DNA from: Arsenicicoccus dermatophilus
GTDB lineage: Bacteria > Actinomycetota > Actinomycetes > Actinomycetales > Dermatophilaceae
Assembly: GCF_022568795.1 (NCBI RefSeq)
Contig: NZ_JAKZHU010000001.1
Span: 2,108,001 to 2,172,000, forward strand
DNA: 64,000 nt
Direction: 5' to 3'
Part shown: piece by piece, positions 9,056 through 18,421 of the stretch
Layout of the letters: the number at the start of each line of letters is the position of its first letter
Position numbering within the stretch: the stretch's first letter is position 1
Position numbers and translations under genes: made by a program
Notes under the pieces: model-generated
What the model was told of the DNA's origin: nothing
Seen by the model: the letters and a program-made list of their open reading frames with translations, nothing else
The model's database searches: none

Positions 9056-10813
9056 TCAGATCAGTCCGGCGTCCCGCAGCAGCCCGCCCACCACGGTCGA
9101 GTCCAGACGGCGCCGGATCGCCCCGCGCACCCGGGCCGGGCCGGGCAGGTCGACCTTCTCGCCCTCGCGCAGCGCCGACGACGCCTTGAGCAGGGTGCGG
9201 ACGTCATAGGTGCTGTTGAAGACCTCGGGGACGCCCCGCTCGACGCCGAGCAGCCGGTAGGCCGCCTCCATGCCGGTCCGCACGGAGTACTCCGTGGTGA
9301 AGATGCAGTCGCGCCCGGTCTCGGCGAACTGCCCGATGAAGGCGAAGTTCTCGGCCCCCTCGGGCACGACCTGGGGTCGGTCGCCGGCCTTGCGGGGCAT
9401 GAAGAAGCTCGTGACGTAGGGCATCATGCACGGCACCGTCTTGGCACCGGTCGCCGCCAGCTCGGGGATCTGCTCGACCGGCACCCCCATGTGGTACAGC
9501 CACTCGGCGGTGATCTCCTCGCCGGTGCACTCGGACATCGGCTTCTTGACGTAGTCGCCCGGCACGTCCACGAACAGCGCGTAGACCCAGGCCACGACCT
9601 GTCCGGGCTTCTGCGCCTTGAAGTGCGGCTGGCGGTTGACGGTCCACGACAGCAGCCAGGCCGAGTCCTTGCAGGTGACGATCCCGCCGGTGACGACCCG
9701 ACCGCTCAGCGGGTCGCGCTTGCAGATGCGCCGGATGTGCTCGGGGATCCGCTCGTCCAGGGTGGTGACGGTCGCCGACTCCCACTTGGTCTCGTCGATG
9801 GAGGAGCAGAAGACCTCGGGCCGGCCGAAGCTCGGATCCTTGCGGGCGATCTTCTTCCACAGGTCCCAGGCGGACGCGGGTCCGCGGTCGAGCTTGGCCG
9901 GGGTGTGGTGGTCACCGTTGTCGGAGTTGTCGACCAACGAGCCGATCGTGGTGACGACCAGGTCGTCCTCGCCCAGGTCGACCCCGCCCGCCTCGCCGCG
10001 CCGCACCCAGTCGATCCGGGTGGCGCGCTTGCGCTGCGCGGTGATGTCGAAGGCGATGTCGGTGACGTCGGTCTGGAACTCGAACCGCACGCCCTGGTTC
10101 ATCAGCCACCGGGTCATCGGCATCACCAGCGACTCGTACTGGTTGTACTTGGTGAACTTCAGCGCCGAGAAGTCCGGAAGGCCACCGATGTGGTGGATGA
10201 AGCGGTGCAGGTAGAGCTTCATCTCCAGGGCCGAGTGCCAGGTCTCGAAGGCGAACATGGTGCGCCAGTAGAGCCAGAAGTTGGAGTCGAAGAACTCCTG
10301 CGAGAAGACCTCGTCGATCCGCTTGCCCTCCATCCGCTCCCGAGGAGCGAGGAAGACCTTGAGCAGCTCCTTCTGGGCCTTCTTGGACAGCGTGAACTTC
10401 CCCTCCGTGCCGGTGTCCTCGCCACGGCGCTCGGTCATCCGCTGCAGGGAGTAGTTGGGGTCGTCCTTGTTCAGCCAGTAGAACTCGTCGAGCACCGACG
10501 CACCCTCGATCTCCAGCGAGGGGATCGACCGGAAGCAGTCCCACAGGCACTCGAAGTGGTCCTCCATCTCACGACCACCGCGGATGACGAAGCCCCGCTC
10601 GGGCTCCTTGATGCCGTCGAGGGCACCGCCGGCGAGGGTCAGCTTCTCCAGGATAGTGATGTTGCTGCCGGGCACTCCGGCGTCGCGGATCATGAACACG
10701 GCCGACGACAGCGACGCCAGACCAGCACCCACGAACCACACGTGCTTGCGCTCTGCGCCGGGCACCGGCCTCGGGCGGGCGAAGGACTCGTAGTTGCCGC
10801 TGCTGTAGTACAT
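9056..10813 (-). CDS. ohyA: Oleate hydratase (myosin-cross-reactive-antigen family)
   Basis: A 585-residue flavoenzyme that adds water to the double bond of unsaturated fatty acids, for example oleate to 10-hydroxystearate. The N-terminus MYYSSGNYESFARPR is typical of the family, followed by the FAD-binding GAGLASLSSA loop and GGREMEDHFECLWD, and near the end GQFAETGRDCIFTTEYS. The start at 10813 is chosen because GAGAGG lies at the right distance; an ATG at 10861 lacks a ribosome site. The gene is monocistronic and sits between the DegV gene and comEA. Likely a detoxification or membrane-adaptation enzyme. Codon use looks native. Confidence 0.95.
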   Translation of the reverse strand: MYYSSGNYESFARPRPVPGAERKHVWFVGAGLASLSSAVFMIRDAGVPGSNITILEKLTLAGGALDGIKEPERGFVIRGGREMEDHFECLWDCFRSIPSLEIEGASVLDEFYWLNKDDPNYSLQRMTERRGEDTGTEGKFTLSKKAQKELLKVFLAPRERMEGKRIDEVFSQEFFDSNFWLYWRTMFAFETWHSALEMKLYLHRFIHHIGGLPDFSALKFTKYNQYESLVMPMTRWLMNQGVRFEFQTDVTDIAFDITAQRKRATRIDWVRRGEAGGVDLGEDDLVVTTIGSLVDNSDNGDHHTPAKLDRGPASAWDLWKKIARKDPSFGRPEVFCSSIDETKWESATVTTLDERIPEHIRRICKRDPLSGRVVTGGIVTCKDSAWLLSWTVNRQPHFKAQKPGQVVAWVYALFVDVPGDYVKKPMSECTGEEITAEWLYHMGVPVEQIPELAATGAKTVPCMMPYVTSFFMPRKAGDRPQVVPEGAENFAFIGQFAETGRDCIFTTEYSVRTGMEAAYRLLGVERGVPEVFNSTYDVRTLLKASSALREGEKVDLPGPARVRGAIRRRLDSTVVGGLLRDAGLI

Positions 10814-11060
10814 CTCGCACCTCTCGTCGATGGGGACCGGCGTCTCGACCCCGCTCGCCATCCAGGTTACTCGTCGGTAGTCACGGGCCTTCACCCAGAG
10901 CCCCCTCTTCACCCGTCGTACGCTCAGGTTGAGCCGAAGGAGTGTTCTGTGGGCCCTGCGAGGCTCCTGCGGGCCTCTCGTGCGCCGCCGCACCTCACCC
11001 AGAGGTATGTCGAAGGGCGGGCGTTCTCGATCCCGCGCCCGGCGGGAACCGCCCCGCGTC

Positions 11061-11924
11061 TCAGGCCCGGCGGGGGGCCACGACCACCGCCGTGGTCCCC
11101 GGACCGACGTGGCAGGCCGTCACCGCGCCGAGCTCGACCGCCTGGACGGAGGTGCCCTCGGGGCAGCGGGCCTGCAGCGCCTCCACCACCTGGTCAGCGC
11201 GCAGCTCGGCGTCGAGCTGGTGCACGGTCACGTCGGCGCCGGCGGCTGCGGACTCCACGGCCCGCACCGACCGGTCCACCATCTGCGTGACCGCACGGGT
11301 GGCCGTGCGCACCTTGGCGACCGCCTCGATCCGCCCGTCCTCCAGGGCCAGCAACGGCTTGATCGCGAGCGCGGTGCCGAGCAGGGCCGCGGCGCCCCCG
11401 ACCCGCCCACCCTTGCGCAGGTAGTCCAGCGACTGCACGCAGAAGGTCAGCGTCGTGTCCTGCGCCCGGGCGAGGGCGGCCGCCCCCGCCTCGGCGGCGC
11501 TGCCGCCCTCCCCGACGACCTCGGCGGCCGTCTCCACGGCATACCCCAGGCCCATGCCGATGGACCGGCTGTCGACCACCTCCACCGGGATCGGGGAGCG
11601 GGTCGCCGCGAGCACCGCGGCCTCCGTCGTCCCGGACAGGTCCGCGGACAGGTGGATCGACAGGATCTCCTCGCAGCCCTGCGCCGCCGCCCGGCGGTAG
11701 GCCTCGAGGAAGGCCGCGGGCGACGGGCGGGAGGTGCCGAGCTTCTTGGCGCGGGTGAGGACCTCGGTGAGCTCCTCCCCCGCGATCTCGCCCTCGGGAC
11801 GTTCGACCCCGTCGGCGACGAGGACCAGCGGCACCACGTCGATGCCGCGCTCGGTCAGCGACGCGGCGGGCAGGCAACCCGTCGAGTCGGTGACCAGGCC
11901 CACGCGGGGCACGAGGAGAGGCAT
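11061..11924 (-). CDS. DegV-family fatty-acid-binding protein
   Basis: A 287-residue DegV protein. The N-terminal strand-loop VGLVTDSTGCLP is followed by GTSRPSP and the lipid-binding SIHLSADLSGTTEAA and VVDSRSIGMGLG, then SLDYLRKGGRVGGAAALLG, all family hallmarks. DegV proteins bind long-chain fatty acids and, as FakB, present them to FakA kinase; no fakA is in the window, so that role is not established here. The ATG at 11924 lies five bases after the leuS stop, so the gene is probably co-transcribed with leuS. Confidence 0.93.
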   Translation of the reverse strand: MPLLVPRVGLVTDSTGCLPAASLTERGIDVVPLVLVADGVERPEGEIAGEELTEVLTRAKKLGTSRPSPAAFLEAYRRAAAQGCEEILSIHLSADLSGTTEAAVLAATRSPIPVEVVDSRSIGMGLGYAVETAAEVVGEGGSAAEAGAAALARAQDTTLTFCVQSLDYLRKGGRVGGAAALLGTALAIKPLLALEDGRIEAVAKVRTATRAVTQMVDRSVRAVESAAAGADVTVHQLDAELRADQVVEALQARCPEGTSVQAVELGAVTACHVGPGTTAVVVAPRRA

Positions 11925-11929
11925 CGTCG

Positions 11930-14863
11930 TCAGCCGGCCACCACGTTGACCAGCTTGGGCGCCCGGACGATCACCTTGCGGACGGTCTTGCCGGCCAGCA
12001 GCTCCTGGATGCGGGGCAGCGCGAGCGCCGCGGCCTCCAGGTCGGCCTCGGAGATGTCTGCGGCGACCTCGAGGCGGTCCCGCACCTTGCCCAGGACCTG
12101 CACCACGCAGGTGACCGTGTCGTCGACCAGCAGCGCCGGGTCGGCCTGCGGGAAGGGCTGGTGCACCACGGAGTCCGCGTGCCCGAGCCGGTGCCACAGC
12201 TCCTCGGCCAGGTGCGGCGCGACCGGCGCGATCATCAGGACCAGCGGCTCGGCGGCCGCGCGGGGCACGACGTCGAGCTTGGTCAGCGCGTTGTTGAGCT
12301 CGATCAGCCGCGCGATCGCGGTGTTGAACCGCAGTGCGTCGTAGTCGCGGCCCACCTGGTCGACGGTCCGGTGCAGCAGCCGCTCGACGTCGGCGGGCAT
12401 CGGGTCCTCGGACACCCGGCAGGCGCCGGTCTCCTCGTCCACGACGACGCGCCACAGCCGCTGCAGGAAGCGCTGCGAGCCCACGACCGCGCGCGTCTCC
12501 CAGGGCTTGCTGAGCTCCAGCGGGCCCATGGCCATCTCGTAGACGCGGAAGGTGTCCGCGCCGTACTCGTCGCACATCTCGTCCGGGGAGATGACGTTCT
12601 TGAGCGACTTGCCGATCTTGCCGTACTCGCGGTGGACGACCTTGCCCTGCCAGGTGAAGACGCCGTCGGCGCTCTCCGCCACCTCGGCCGCGGGCACGGG
12701 CTGACCACGGTCGTCCCGATAGGCATAGGCCTGGATGTAGCCCTGCGAGAAGTACCTGCGGAAGGGCTCGTCCGAGCTCAGGTGGCCCAGGTCGTGCAGC
12801 ACCTTGACCCAGAAGCGCGCATAGAGCAGGTGCAGCACGGCGTGCTCGACGCCGCCGACGTAGAGGTCGACGCCGCCGGGGTCCTTGGCTCCCTCGGGCG
12901 CGCCCGCGACGGGCGCGGACTGCGGACCCATCCAGTAGCGCTCGACCGAGGGGTCCACCAGGGCCTGGTCGTTGGCGGGGTCCAGGTAGCGCAGGAAGTA
13001 CCAGCACGACCCCGCCCAGTTGGGCATGGTGTTGGTCTCGCGGCGGAAGCGCCGCAGGCCGCGCCCGTCGCCCAGGTCCAGCTCGACGTCGACCCACTCG
13101 GTGGCGCGTGACAGCGGCGGCTCCGGCGCGGACGAGTCGTCCTCGGGATCGAAGGTCTTCGGCGAGTAGTCCGGCACGTCCGGCAGCTCGAGCGGCAGCA
13201 TCGACTCGGGCAGAGCGTGGGCCACGCCGTCCTCGTCGAAGACGATCGGGAAGGGCTCGCCCCAGTAGCGCTGCCGGCTGAACAGCCAGTCGCGCAGGCG
13301 GTACGACACCGTCCCCTGCCCCTTGCCGGTGCGCTCGAGGTAGGCGATCATCGCGGCCTTGGCCTCGTCCAGGCGCAGCCCGTCCAGGGAGATCTCGTCG
13401 TTGCTCGACGCGATCGCCACGCCCGGCGCGGTGTAGGCCTCGCCCGTGGTCACCGAGCCCGGCCAGGAGTCGTCGCCCTCGGGCGCGACCACGTCGACGA
13501 TCGGGATCCGCAGCTCGGTGGCGAACTCGAAGTCGCGGGTGTCGTGCGCGGGCACGGCCATGATGGCGCCGGTCCCGTAGCCCATCAGCACGTAGTCCGC
13601 GACGAACACCGGCACCTGGCGCCCGTTCACGGGATTCGTGGCGTAGGAGCCGGTGAAGACCCCCGTCTTGGACTTGTCGTCCCTCTGCCGCTCGACGTCG
13701 GACTTGCGGGAGGCGGCCTGCTGGTATGCCGACACGGCGGCCCGCGGGGACTCGGCCCCGCCGGTCCACTGCAGCGGGATGGCCTGCGGCCACTCGTCGG
13801 TGGTGAGCGCCTCGACCAGCGGGTGCTCGGGCGCCAGAACCATGAACGTCGCGCCGAAGAGCGTGTCGGGGCGCGTGGTGAACACGTCGATGGCCTCGCC
13901 GCCCGGCCCGGTGAAGGTCACCCGCGCGCCGTGCGAGCGGCCTACCCAGTTGCGCTGCATGGCCTTGACCTTCTCCGGCCAGTCCACGCGGTCCAGGTCG
14001 TCGGCCAGCCGGTCGGCATACGCCGTGATCCGCATCTTCCACTGGCGCAGGTTCTTGCGGAAGACCGGGAAGTTGCCGCGCTCGGAGCGGCCGTCGTTGG
14101 TGACCTCCTCGTTGGACAGGACCGTGCCCAGACCAGGAGCCCAGTTGACCGGTGCCTCGTCGGCGTAGGCCAGGCGGTAGCCGTCGACCACGGTGGCCTG
14201 CTCGGCCACGGTCAGCTGGTCCCAGGTGCGCCCGGCGAAGGCCTCGGGCAGCGCGCGGGACCCGTCCTGCAGCTGCGGCAGGAGGTCGGCGATCGGGCGG
14301 GCCCGACCCAGGCCACCGTCGGGGCGCACGGCGGACTCGTCGTACCAGCTGTCGAAGATCTGCAGGAAGATCCACTGGGTCCAGCGGTAGTAGTCCGGGT
14401 CGATGGTGCGGATCGCGCGCCGGTCGTCGTGCCCGAGCCCCAGGCGCCGCAGCTGGCGGGCCATGATCTCGATGTTGGCCTCGGTGGTGGTGCGCGGGTG
14501 CTGGCCGGTCTGGACGGCGTACTGCTCCGCCGGCAGGCCGAAGGCGTCGTAGCCCAGGCAGTGCAGGACGTTCTTGCCGGTCATCCGGTGGTAGCGCGCG
14601 TAGACGTCGGTCGCGATGTAGCCCAGCGGGTGCCCGACGTGCAGGCCCGCCCCGCTCGGGTAGGGGAACATGTCGAGGACCAGGAGCTTGCGGGCCGCGG
14701 TCAGCGGGTTGTCCGGCTCCGCCCAGGGGCCCGCCGGGTTGGGCGCGTGGTAGGTGCCCTCGGCCTGCCAGCGGTCCTGCCAGGCACTCTCGATCTGCCC
14801 GGCCAGCATGGCGGTGTAGCGGTGGGGGTGCTCGTCTCGGGTGGCCTCGGCCGCGTCGCTCAT
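11930..14863 (-). CDS. leuS: Leucyl-tRNA synthetase
   Basis: A 977-residue class Ia synthetase. It has the HIGH-type motif in [15 protein letters not shown] (about residue 56), an editing CP1 domain ([12 protein letters not shown]), and the second signature as KIGKSLKN in place of KMSKS, a form I believe is usual in actinobacteria. The C-terminal anticodon-binding domain ends in the small LeuRS-specific module. The ATG at 14863 follows GAGGAGA; an ATG 15 codons upstream has no ribosome site. It charges tRNA-Leu with leucine in the cytoplasm and is followed closely by the DegV gene. A hairpin in the leader could be a regulatory element. Confidence 0.97.
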   Translation of the reverse strand: MSDAAEATRDEHPHRYTAMLAGQIESAWQDRWQAEGTYHAPNPAGPWAEPDNPLTAARKLLVLDMFPYPSGAGLHVGHPLGYIATDVYARYHRMTGKNVLHCLGYDAFGLPAEQYAVQTGQHPRTTTEANIEIMARQLRRLGLGHDDRRAIRTIDPDYYRWTQWIFLQIFDSWYDESAVRPDGGLGRARPIADLLPQLQDGSRALPEAFAGRTWDQLTVAEQATVVDGYRLAYADEAPVNWAPGLGTVLSNEEVTNDGRSERGNFPVFRKNLRQWKMRITAYADRLADDLDRVDWPEKVKAMQRNWVGRSHGARVTFTGPGGEAIDVFTTRPDTLFGATFMVLAPEHPLVEALTTDEWPQAIPLQWTGGAESPRAAVSAYQQAASRKSDVERQRDDKSKTGVFTGSYATNPVNGRQVPVFVADYVLMGYGTGAIMAVPAHDTRDFEFATELRIPIVDVVAPEGDDSWPGSVTTGEAYTAPGVAIASSNDEISLDGLRLDEAKAAMIAYLERTGKGQGTVSYRLRDWLFSRQRYWGEPFPIVFDEDGVAHALPESMLPLELPDVPDYSPKTFDPEDDSSAPEPPLSRATEWVDVELDLGDGRGLRRFRRETNTMPNWAGSCWYFLRYLDPANDQALVDPSVERYWMGPQSAPVAGAPEGAKDPGGVDLYVGGVEHAVLHLLYARFWVKVLHDLGHLSSDEPFRRYFSQGYIQAYAYRDDRGQPVPAAEVAESADGVFTWQGKVVHREYGKIGKSLKNVISPDEMCDEYGADTFRVYEMAMGPLELSKPWETRAVVGSQRFLQRLWRVVVDEETGACRVSEDPMPADVERLLHRTVDQVGRDYDALRFNTAIARLIELNNALTKLDVVPRAAAEPLVLMIAPVAPHLAEELWHRLGHADSVVHQPFPQADPALLVDDTVTCVVQVLGKVRDRLEVAADISEADLEAAALALPRIQELLAGKTVRKVIVRAPKLVNVVAG

Positions 14864-14912
14864 GTCTCTCCTCGTCCTCGTGTGGTCTCGCAGCGTGCCC
14901 GGACACACAAAG

Positions 14913-14931
14913 GCCCCTCGCAGGGAGGGGC
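14913..14931 (-). promoter_or_regulatory. Hairpin in the leuS leader
   Basis: On the minus strand GCCCCTC-CCTGC-GAGGGGC is followed by CTTTGTGTG, about 50 bases before the leuS start. It could be an attenuator or a U-poor terminator. I found no Leu-rich leader peptide on the minus strand, so a mechanism cannot be named. Confidence 0.35.
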
Positions 14932-15106
14932 AGCCGCGCCGATGTCCGACTGGTTCAGCGCGGCCCGATAAGGCGCTGCTGCTGGGAAGCCACGCACCCA
15001 GGCTACCGCAGCACGGCCTGCGTCCTTCGCCGCGCGCGTGTGCCAGGCCGCGCCGTCACCCCCCGTAGCATCGACCTGTCCCCACCCCCTACCCGAGAGG
15101 CGCCCC

Positions 15107-15949
15107 ATGCCTGCCCAGCCCTGGACCACCGTCGGTGACGGCCCGCACGACGTCCGGCTCGTCGTCGCCGACATGGACGGCACCCTGCTGACCGCGGCCG
15201 GCGAGGTGCCCGAGGGTTTCTGGCCCCTCCTCGACGAGATGGGTCGTCGGGGCGTGACCTTCGTCCCCGCGAGCGGACGGCAGCTGGCCACGCTGCAGCG
15301 GGTCTTCGAGCGGGCGCCGGCGCGGCTGTCGTACGTCGCGGAGAACGGCACCCTGGTCGTGCACGAGGACGAGGTGGTGTCCACCACGACCGTCTCGGCG
15401 GACGTCGCGCGGGAGGTCATCGGCACCGTGCGCGACGCCGTCGCCGAGGGCGCCGACCTGGGGCTCGTGCTGTGCGGGGTCCGCAGCGCCTACGTCGAGC
15501 GGACGGACGAGGCCTTCCTCGCCGAGGTGCGCACCTACTACGCCCGGCTGGAGGTCGTCGAGGACCTGACGGCCGTGGACGATGGGGTGCTCAAGCTCGC
15601 GGCCTACGACATGGTGGACGCCGAGCGCCACGTCGAGCCGGTCTTCGGCGCGGTCGCGCAGACCCACCAGGTGGTCGTGTCCGGCAAGCACTGGATCGAC
15701 GTCATGGCCCGCGGCGTGGACAAGGGCCAGGGGGTGCGGGCGCTGCAGGAGCGGCTGGGCGTGTCGCCCGCGCAGACCGCCGTCTTCGGCGACTACCTCA
15801 ACGACCTGCAGATGCTCGACGCCGGCGACTACTCCTTCGCGATGGCCAACGCCCACCCCGACCTGCTCGCGGCCGCCCGCTACCTCGCCCCGGCCTACGA
15901 CGAGGACGGCGTGGTGCAGGTGCTCACCCACCTCCTCGCCCGCCGCTAG
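15107..15949 (+). CDS. Cof-type HAD-superfamily hydrolase
   Basis: A 280-residue HAD phosphatase of the Cof/SupH class. Motif I is VADMDGTLL with Asp22 (nucleophile) and Asp24; motif II is VPASGRQ; the motif III lysine lies in the HWIDVMARGVDKGQG stretch; motif IV is FGDYLNDLQML. A C2-type cap domain lies between motifs II and III. Such enzymes dephosphorylate sugar phosphates or flavin and pyridoxal precursors, and the substrate cannot be told. ATG 15107 follows GAGAGGCG; the in-frame extension to 15038 is unsupported. The strong hairpin at 16034-16058 follows the gene. Confidence 0.92.
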   Translation: MPAQPWTTVGDGPHDVRLVVADMDGTLLTAAGEVPEGFWPLLDEMGRRGVTFVPASGRQLATLQRVFERAPARLSYVAENGTLVVHEDEVVSTTTVSADVAREVIGTVRDAVAEGADLGLVLCGVRSAYVERTDEAFLAEVRTYYARLEVVEDLTAVDDGVLKLAAYDMVDAERHVEPVFGAVAQTHQVVVSGKHWIDVMARGVDKGQGVRALQERLGVSPAQTAVFGDYLNDLQMLDAGDYSFAMANAHPDLLAAARYLAPAYDEDGVVQVLTHLLARR

Positions 15950-16033
15950 GGGCACGTGGCGGGGACCACGCGGCGTGTCGTGGCCACGAGTGGCATCTCG
16001 AGGCGGACCACGGGCGTTCCGGCAGACGACGAA

Positions 16034-16058
16034 GGGCCAGGCACTCGGTGCCTGGCCC
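16034..16058. terminator. Bidirectional terminator between HAD gene and tRNA-Ala
   Basis: GGGCCAGGCAC-TCG-GTGCCTGGCCC is a perfect 11-bp stem followed by TTCTTT on the plus strand and by TTCGTC on the minus strand. It ends the HAD gene (+) and the tRNA gene (-). Confidence 0.85.
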
Positions 16059-16062
16059 TTCT

Positions 16063-16139
<77 letters not shown>

Positions 16140-16263
16140 TCACGGAACACGTTCCGCGTGGTGTCTCCCCGGCCGTGTCTGCGCCGTTCGACTGGATTAC
16201 TTTAGCCAGAGTTCACCGCGGCAACCAAATCGGCCACGGCGCCCGCCCCGGCCCCGGTCGAGA

Positions 16264-16914
16264 TCACCGCTCGGTCGGCCACGGCGCACCCTCCACGGCG
16301 TCCGGTGCCCCGACGTTCCAGGTGTCGACGCGCCAGGAGCCCGACCGCGCCTGCCCCAGCTCGGTCCAGTGGCAGTTGCGCAGCCCCGAGAGGGTGAGCC
16401 AGGCCTGCTGCTGGGGCATGCCGACCAGCTCGGCCGCCAGGGCACGCGCCGCGACGCCGTGCGACACGATCACCGCGAGACCCTCGTCCCCGAGCCGGCC
16501 GATGACCTCGTGGGCGCCCTGCAGGGCGCGCGCGGCCACGTCGGCCACGGACTCGCCGGACCGACCCCGGCGGAAGTCCTCGCCCGTCAGCAGCTTGTCC
16601 GCGTCCTCGGGATACTCGGCCCGGATCTCCGCGCCCGAGCGGCCCTGCCACTCCCCCACGTGGATCTCGCGGAAACGCTCGTCCCGCTCGACCTGGACGC
16701 CGAGCAGCTCACCGACCAGGTCGGCGGTGGCGGCGGCGCGGGCCAGGTCGGAGGAGACGATCAGGTCTGGTCGCCGGGCGGCGAGCACGGGTGCGGCCGC
16801 ACGGGCCTGCGCCATACCGACCTCGGACAGCTCGACGTCCAGCTGCCCCTGCCAGATCCCGGCCGCGTTGTGCCCGGTCTCGCCGTGACGCAGCACGATG
16901 ATCCTCTTGCCCAT
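16264..16914 (-). CDS. Histidine-phosphatase family protein (GpgP-like position)
   Basis: A 216-residue phosphoglycerate-mutase-like phosphatase. The catalytic motif is LRHGET (His near residue 9), with a second His in IVSHGVAAR and the general acid in FREIHVGEWQGR. In mycobacteria the gene in this place after nadD and rsfS is GpgP, glucosyl-3-phosphoglycerate phosphatase, and that identity is inferred from order only. The ATG at 16914 follows AGGAG; an upstream extension to 16941 is unlikely. Cytoplasmic and probably co-transcribed with rsfS 53 bases upstream. Confidence 0.88.
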   Translation of the reverse strand: MGKRIIVLRHGETGHNAAGIWQGQLDVELSEVGMAQARAAAPVLAARRPDLIVSSDLARAAATADLVGELLGVQVERDERFREIHVGEWQGRSGAEIRAEYPEDADKLLTGEDFRRGRSGESVADVAARALQGAHEVIGRLGDEGLAVIVSHGVAARALAAELVGMPQQQAWLTLSGLRNCHWTELGQARSGSWRVDTWNVGAPDAVEGAPWPTER

Positions 16915-16967
16915 GTCCCACTCCTGCGGTCGCACCACCACGGGCTCCCGACGACGCGCCCGCCGGG

Positions 16968-17408
16968 TCAGTCTCGCAGGCCCGGCCAGCCGGTGACGCG
17001 GGTGGGGTTGTCGGCGTAGGCGTCGTCCTCGTCCTCGCGACCCGCGGGGTCGGGCAGCGCCAGGTCGATCTCGGGGCAGTCCTTCCAGAGCCGCTCCAGG
17101 CCGTAGAACTCGCGCTCCTGCGTGTGCTGCACGTGCACGACGATGTCGACGAAGTCGATGAGGACCCAGCGGCCGTCCTTCTCGCCCTCGCGGCGGACGG
17201 GCTTGGCGCCGAGCGGGCGCAGCTTGTCCTCGATCTCGTCGACGATGGCCCGGACCTGGCGGTCGTTGGGCGCGGACGCGAGCAGGAAGACGTCGGTCAG
17301 GGCCAGCTGGTCGCTGACGTCGAGCGCGACGACGTCGCGGGCGCGCTTGTCGTCGGCGGCGAGAGCGGCGGCCTTGGCCAGCTCGATGGCGCGCGGGGTG
17401 GCGGTCAC
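16968..17408 (-). CDS. rsfS: RsfS, ribosomal silencing factor
   Basis: The 146-residue protein starts with GTG at 17408 (GGAGG seven bases upstream), and the start overlaps the nadD stop (GTGA). Family motifs are the N-terminal helix [38 protein letters not shown] and the C-terminal [13 protein letters not shown]. RsfS binds L14 on the 50S subunit and blocks joining of the 30S subunit when nutrients are short. The acidic C-terminal tail is an ordinary actinobacterial extension. The overlap with nadD implies translational coupling. Confidence 0.95.
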   Translation of the reverse strand: MTATPRAIELAKAAALAADDKRARDVVALDVSDQLALTDVFLLASAPNDRQVRAIVDEIEDKLRPLGAKPVRREGEKDGRWVLIDFVDIVVHVQHTQEREFYGLERLWKDCPEIDLALPDPAGREDEDDAYADNPTRVTGWPGLRD

Positions 17409-18115
17409 GCAGGGTCCTCCAGGTGGGTGGGGCGAGGCTGGGCCTCGGACGAGGCGGGTGCGTCGGGCTCGACGGCCTCGGGCTCGGTCACCACGGCGGC
17501 GAGGCCGAGGTCGCCGGACACGGCGGGAGCCGCGGCGGCATACAGGGTGTACTTGTTGATGTGCTGCACGACCCCGTCGGGCACGAGGTACCACACCGGC
17601 TTGCCCGCCGCCACGCGGTCGCGACAGTCGGTGGAGCTGATGGCCATGGCCGGCACCTCGGTGAGGGTGACCCGCTCGGGAGGCAACCCGGACTCGCTGA
17701 GGACATAGCCGGGTCGGGTGACGCCGATGAAGTGCGCGAGCCCCCAGAGCTCGTCGACGTCCTTCCAGGACAAGATCTTGGACAGCGCGTCCGCTCCGGT
17801 GATGAAGAACAGCTCGGCGTCGGGGTTGAGCCGGCGCAGGTCCCGCAGGGTGTCGATGGTGTATGTCGGGCCCTCGCGGTCGACGTCGACGCGGGACACC
17901 GAGAAGCGGGGGTTGGACGCGGTCGCGATCACCGTCATGAGGTAGCGGTGCTCGGCGGGTGACACCTCCTCGGCGTCCTTCTGCCAGGGACGCCCGGTGG
18001 GCACGAAGACGACCTCGTCCAGGTCGAAGAGGGACTGGACCTCGCTGGCCGCGACGAGGTGCCCGTGGTGGATGGGGTCGAAGGTCCCACCCATCACCCC
18101 GATCCGCAGGCTCAG
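17405..18115 (-). CDS. nadD: NadD, nicotinate-mononucleotide adenylyltransferase
   Basis: NadD makes deamido-NAD from nicotinate mononucleotide and ATP. Motifs are [17 protein letters not shown] (nucleotide-binding, HxGH) and the C-terminal [15 protein letters not shown] (SSTxxR). The first obvious start, GTG at 18097, would delete the first beta strand (RIGV). A CTG at 18115 restores it and overlaps the stop of the upstream gene as CTGA, so a CTG start is proposed (236 residues). Residues after about 200 form a disordered acidic tail. Coupled downstream to rsfS. Confidence 0.9.
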   Translation of the reverse strand: MSLRIGVMGGTFDPIHHGHLVAASEVQSLFDLDEVVFVPTGRPWQKDAEEVSPAEHRYLMTVIATASNPRFSVSRVDVDREGPTYTIDTLRDLRRLNPDAELFFITGADALSKILSWKDVDELWGLAHFIGVTRPGYVLSESGLPPERVTLTEVPAMAISSTDCRDRVAAGKPVWYLVPDGVVQHINKYTLYAAAAPAVSGDLGLAAVVTEPEAVEPDAPASSEAQPRPTHLEDPA

Positions 18116-18354
18116 TGCGCGGTCCCGGGGCTCGTGCCCTGCGCGCCGGGACCGGTGTGGCTGCCGTGCGTGGCGTCGGTGGGGATGCCGGGGGCGAGCT
18201 TGGCCGCGGTGTTGCGGAAGGCGTAGGTGATGCCCAGCAGGGCCAGGAAGAGGACGAGCGCCACGACCCCGAACCAGAAGTCGGCGAAGGGCAGCGTCAA
18301 GGCGTGCTCGGAGTGGTGGGACTCACCCTCGGCGAGGAGCGCGGCAGAGATCAT
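18112..18354 (-). CDS. Small single-pass membrane protein
   Basis: Eighty residues with one central hydrophobic helix ([19 protein letters not shown], about 28-47), a His-rich N-terminus and a Gly/Thr/His-rich tail. Its stop overlaps the proposed CTG start of nadD. Similar short proteins occur beside nadD in other actinobacteria as far as I recall, but no function is known. Confidence 0.75.
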   Translation of the reverse strand: MISAALLAEGESHHSEHALTLPFADFWFGVVALVLFLALLGITYAFRNTAAKLAPGIPTDATHGSHTGPGAQGTSPGTAH

Positions 18355-18421
18355 GCGGGCATGCTACCCGCTCGGGCGGGGGCTGTGCGGGGGCGGACGC
18401 GCCCGGGCCTAGGCTGGGGCC

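Noticed and set aside
12600-12640. LeuS second signature KIGKS in place of KMSKS
   Set aside because: I believe this variant is usual in actinobacterial leucyl-tRNA synthetases, so it is not a sign of lost function.
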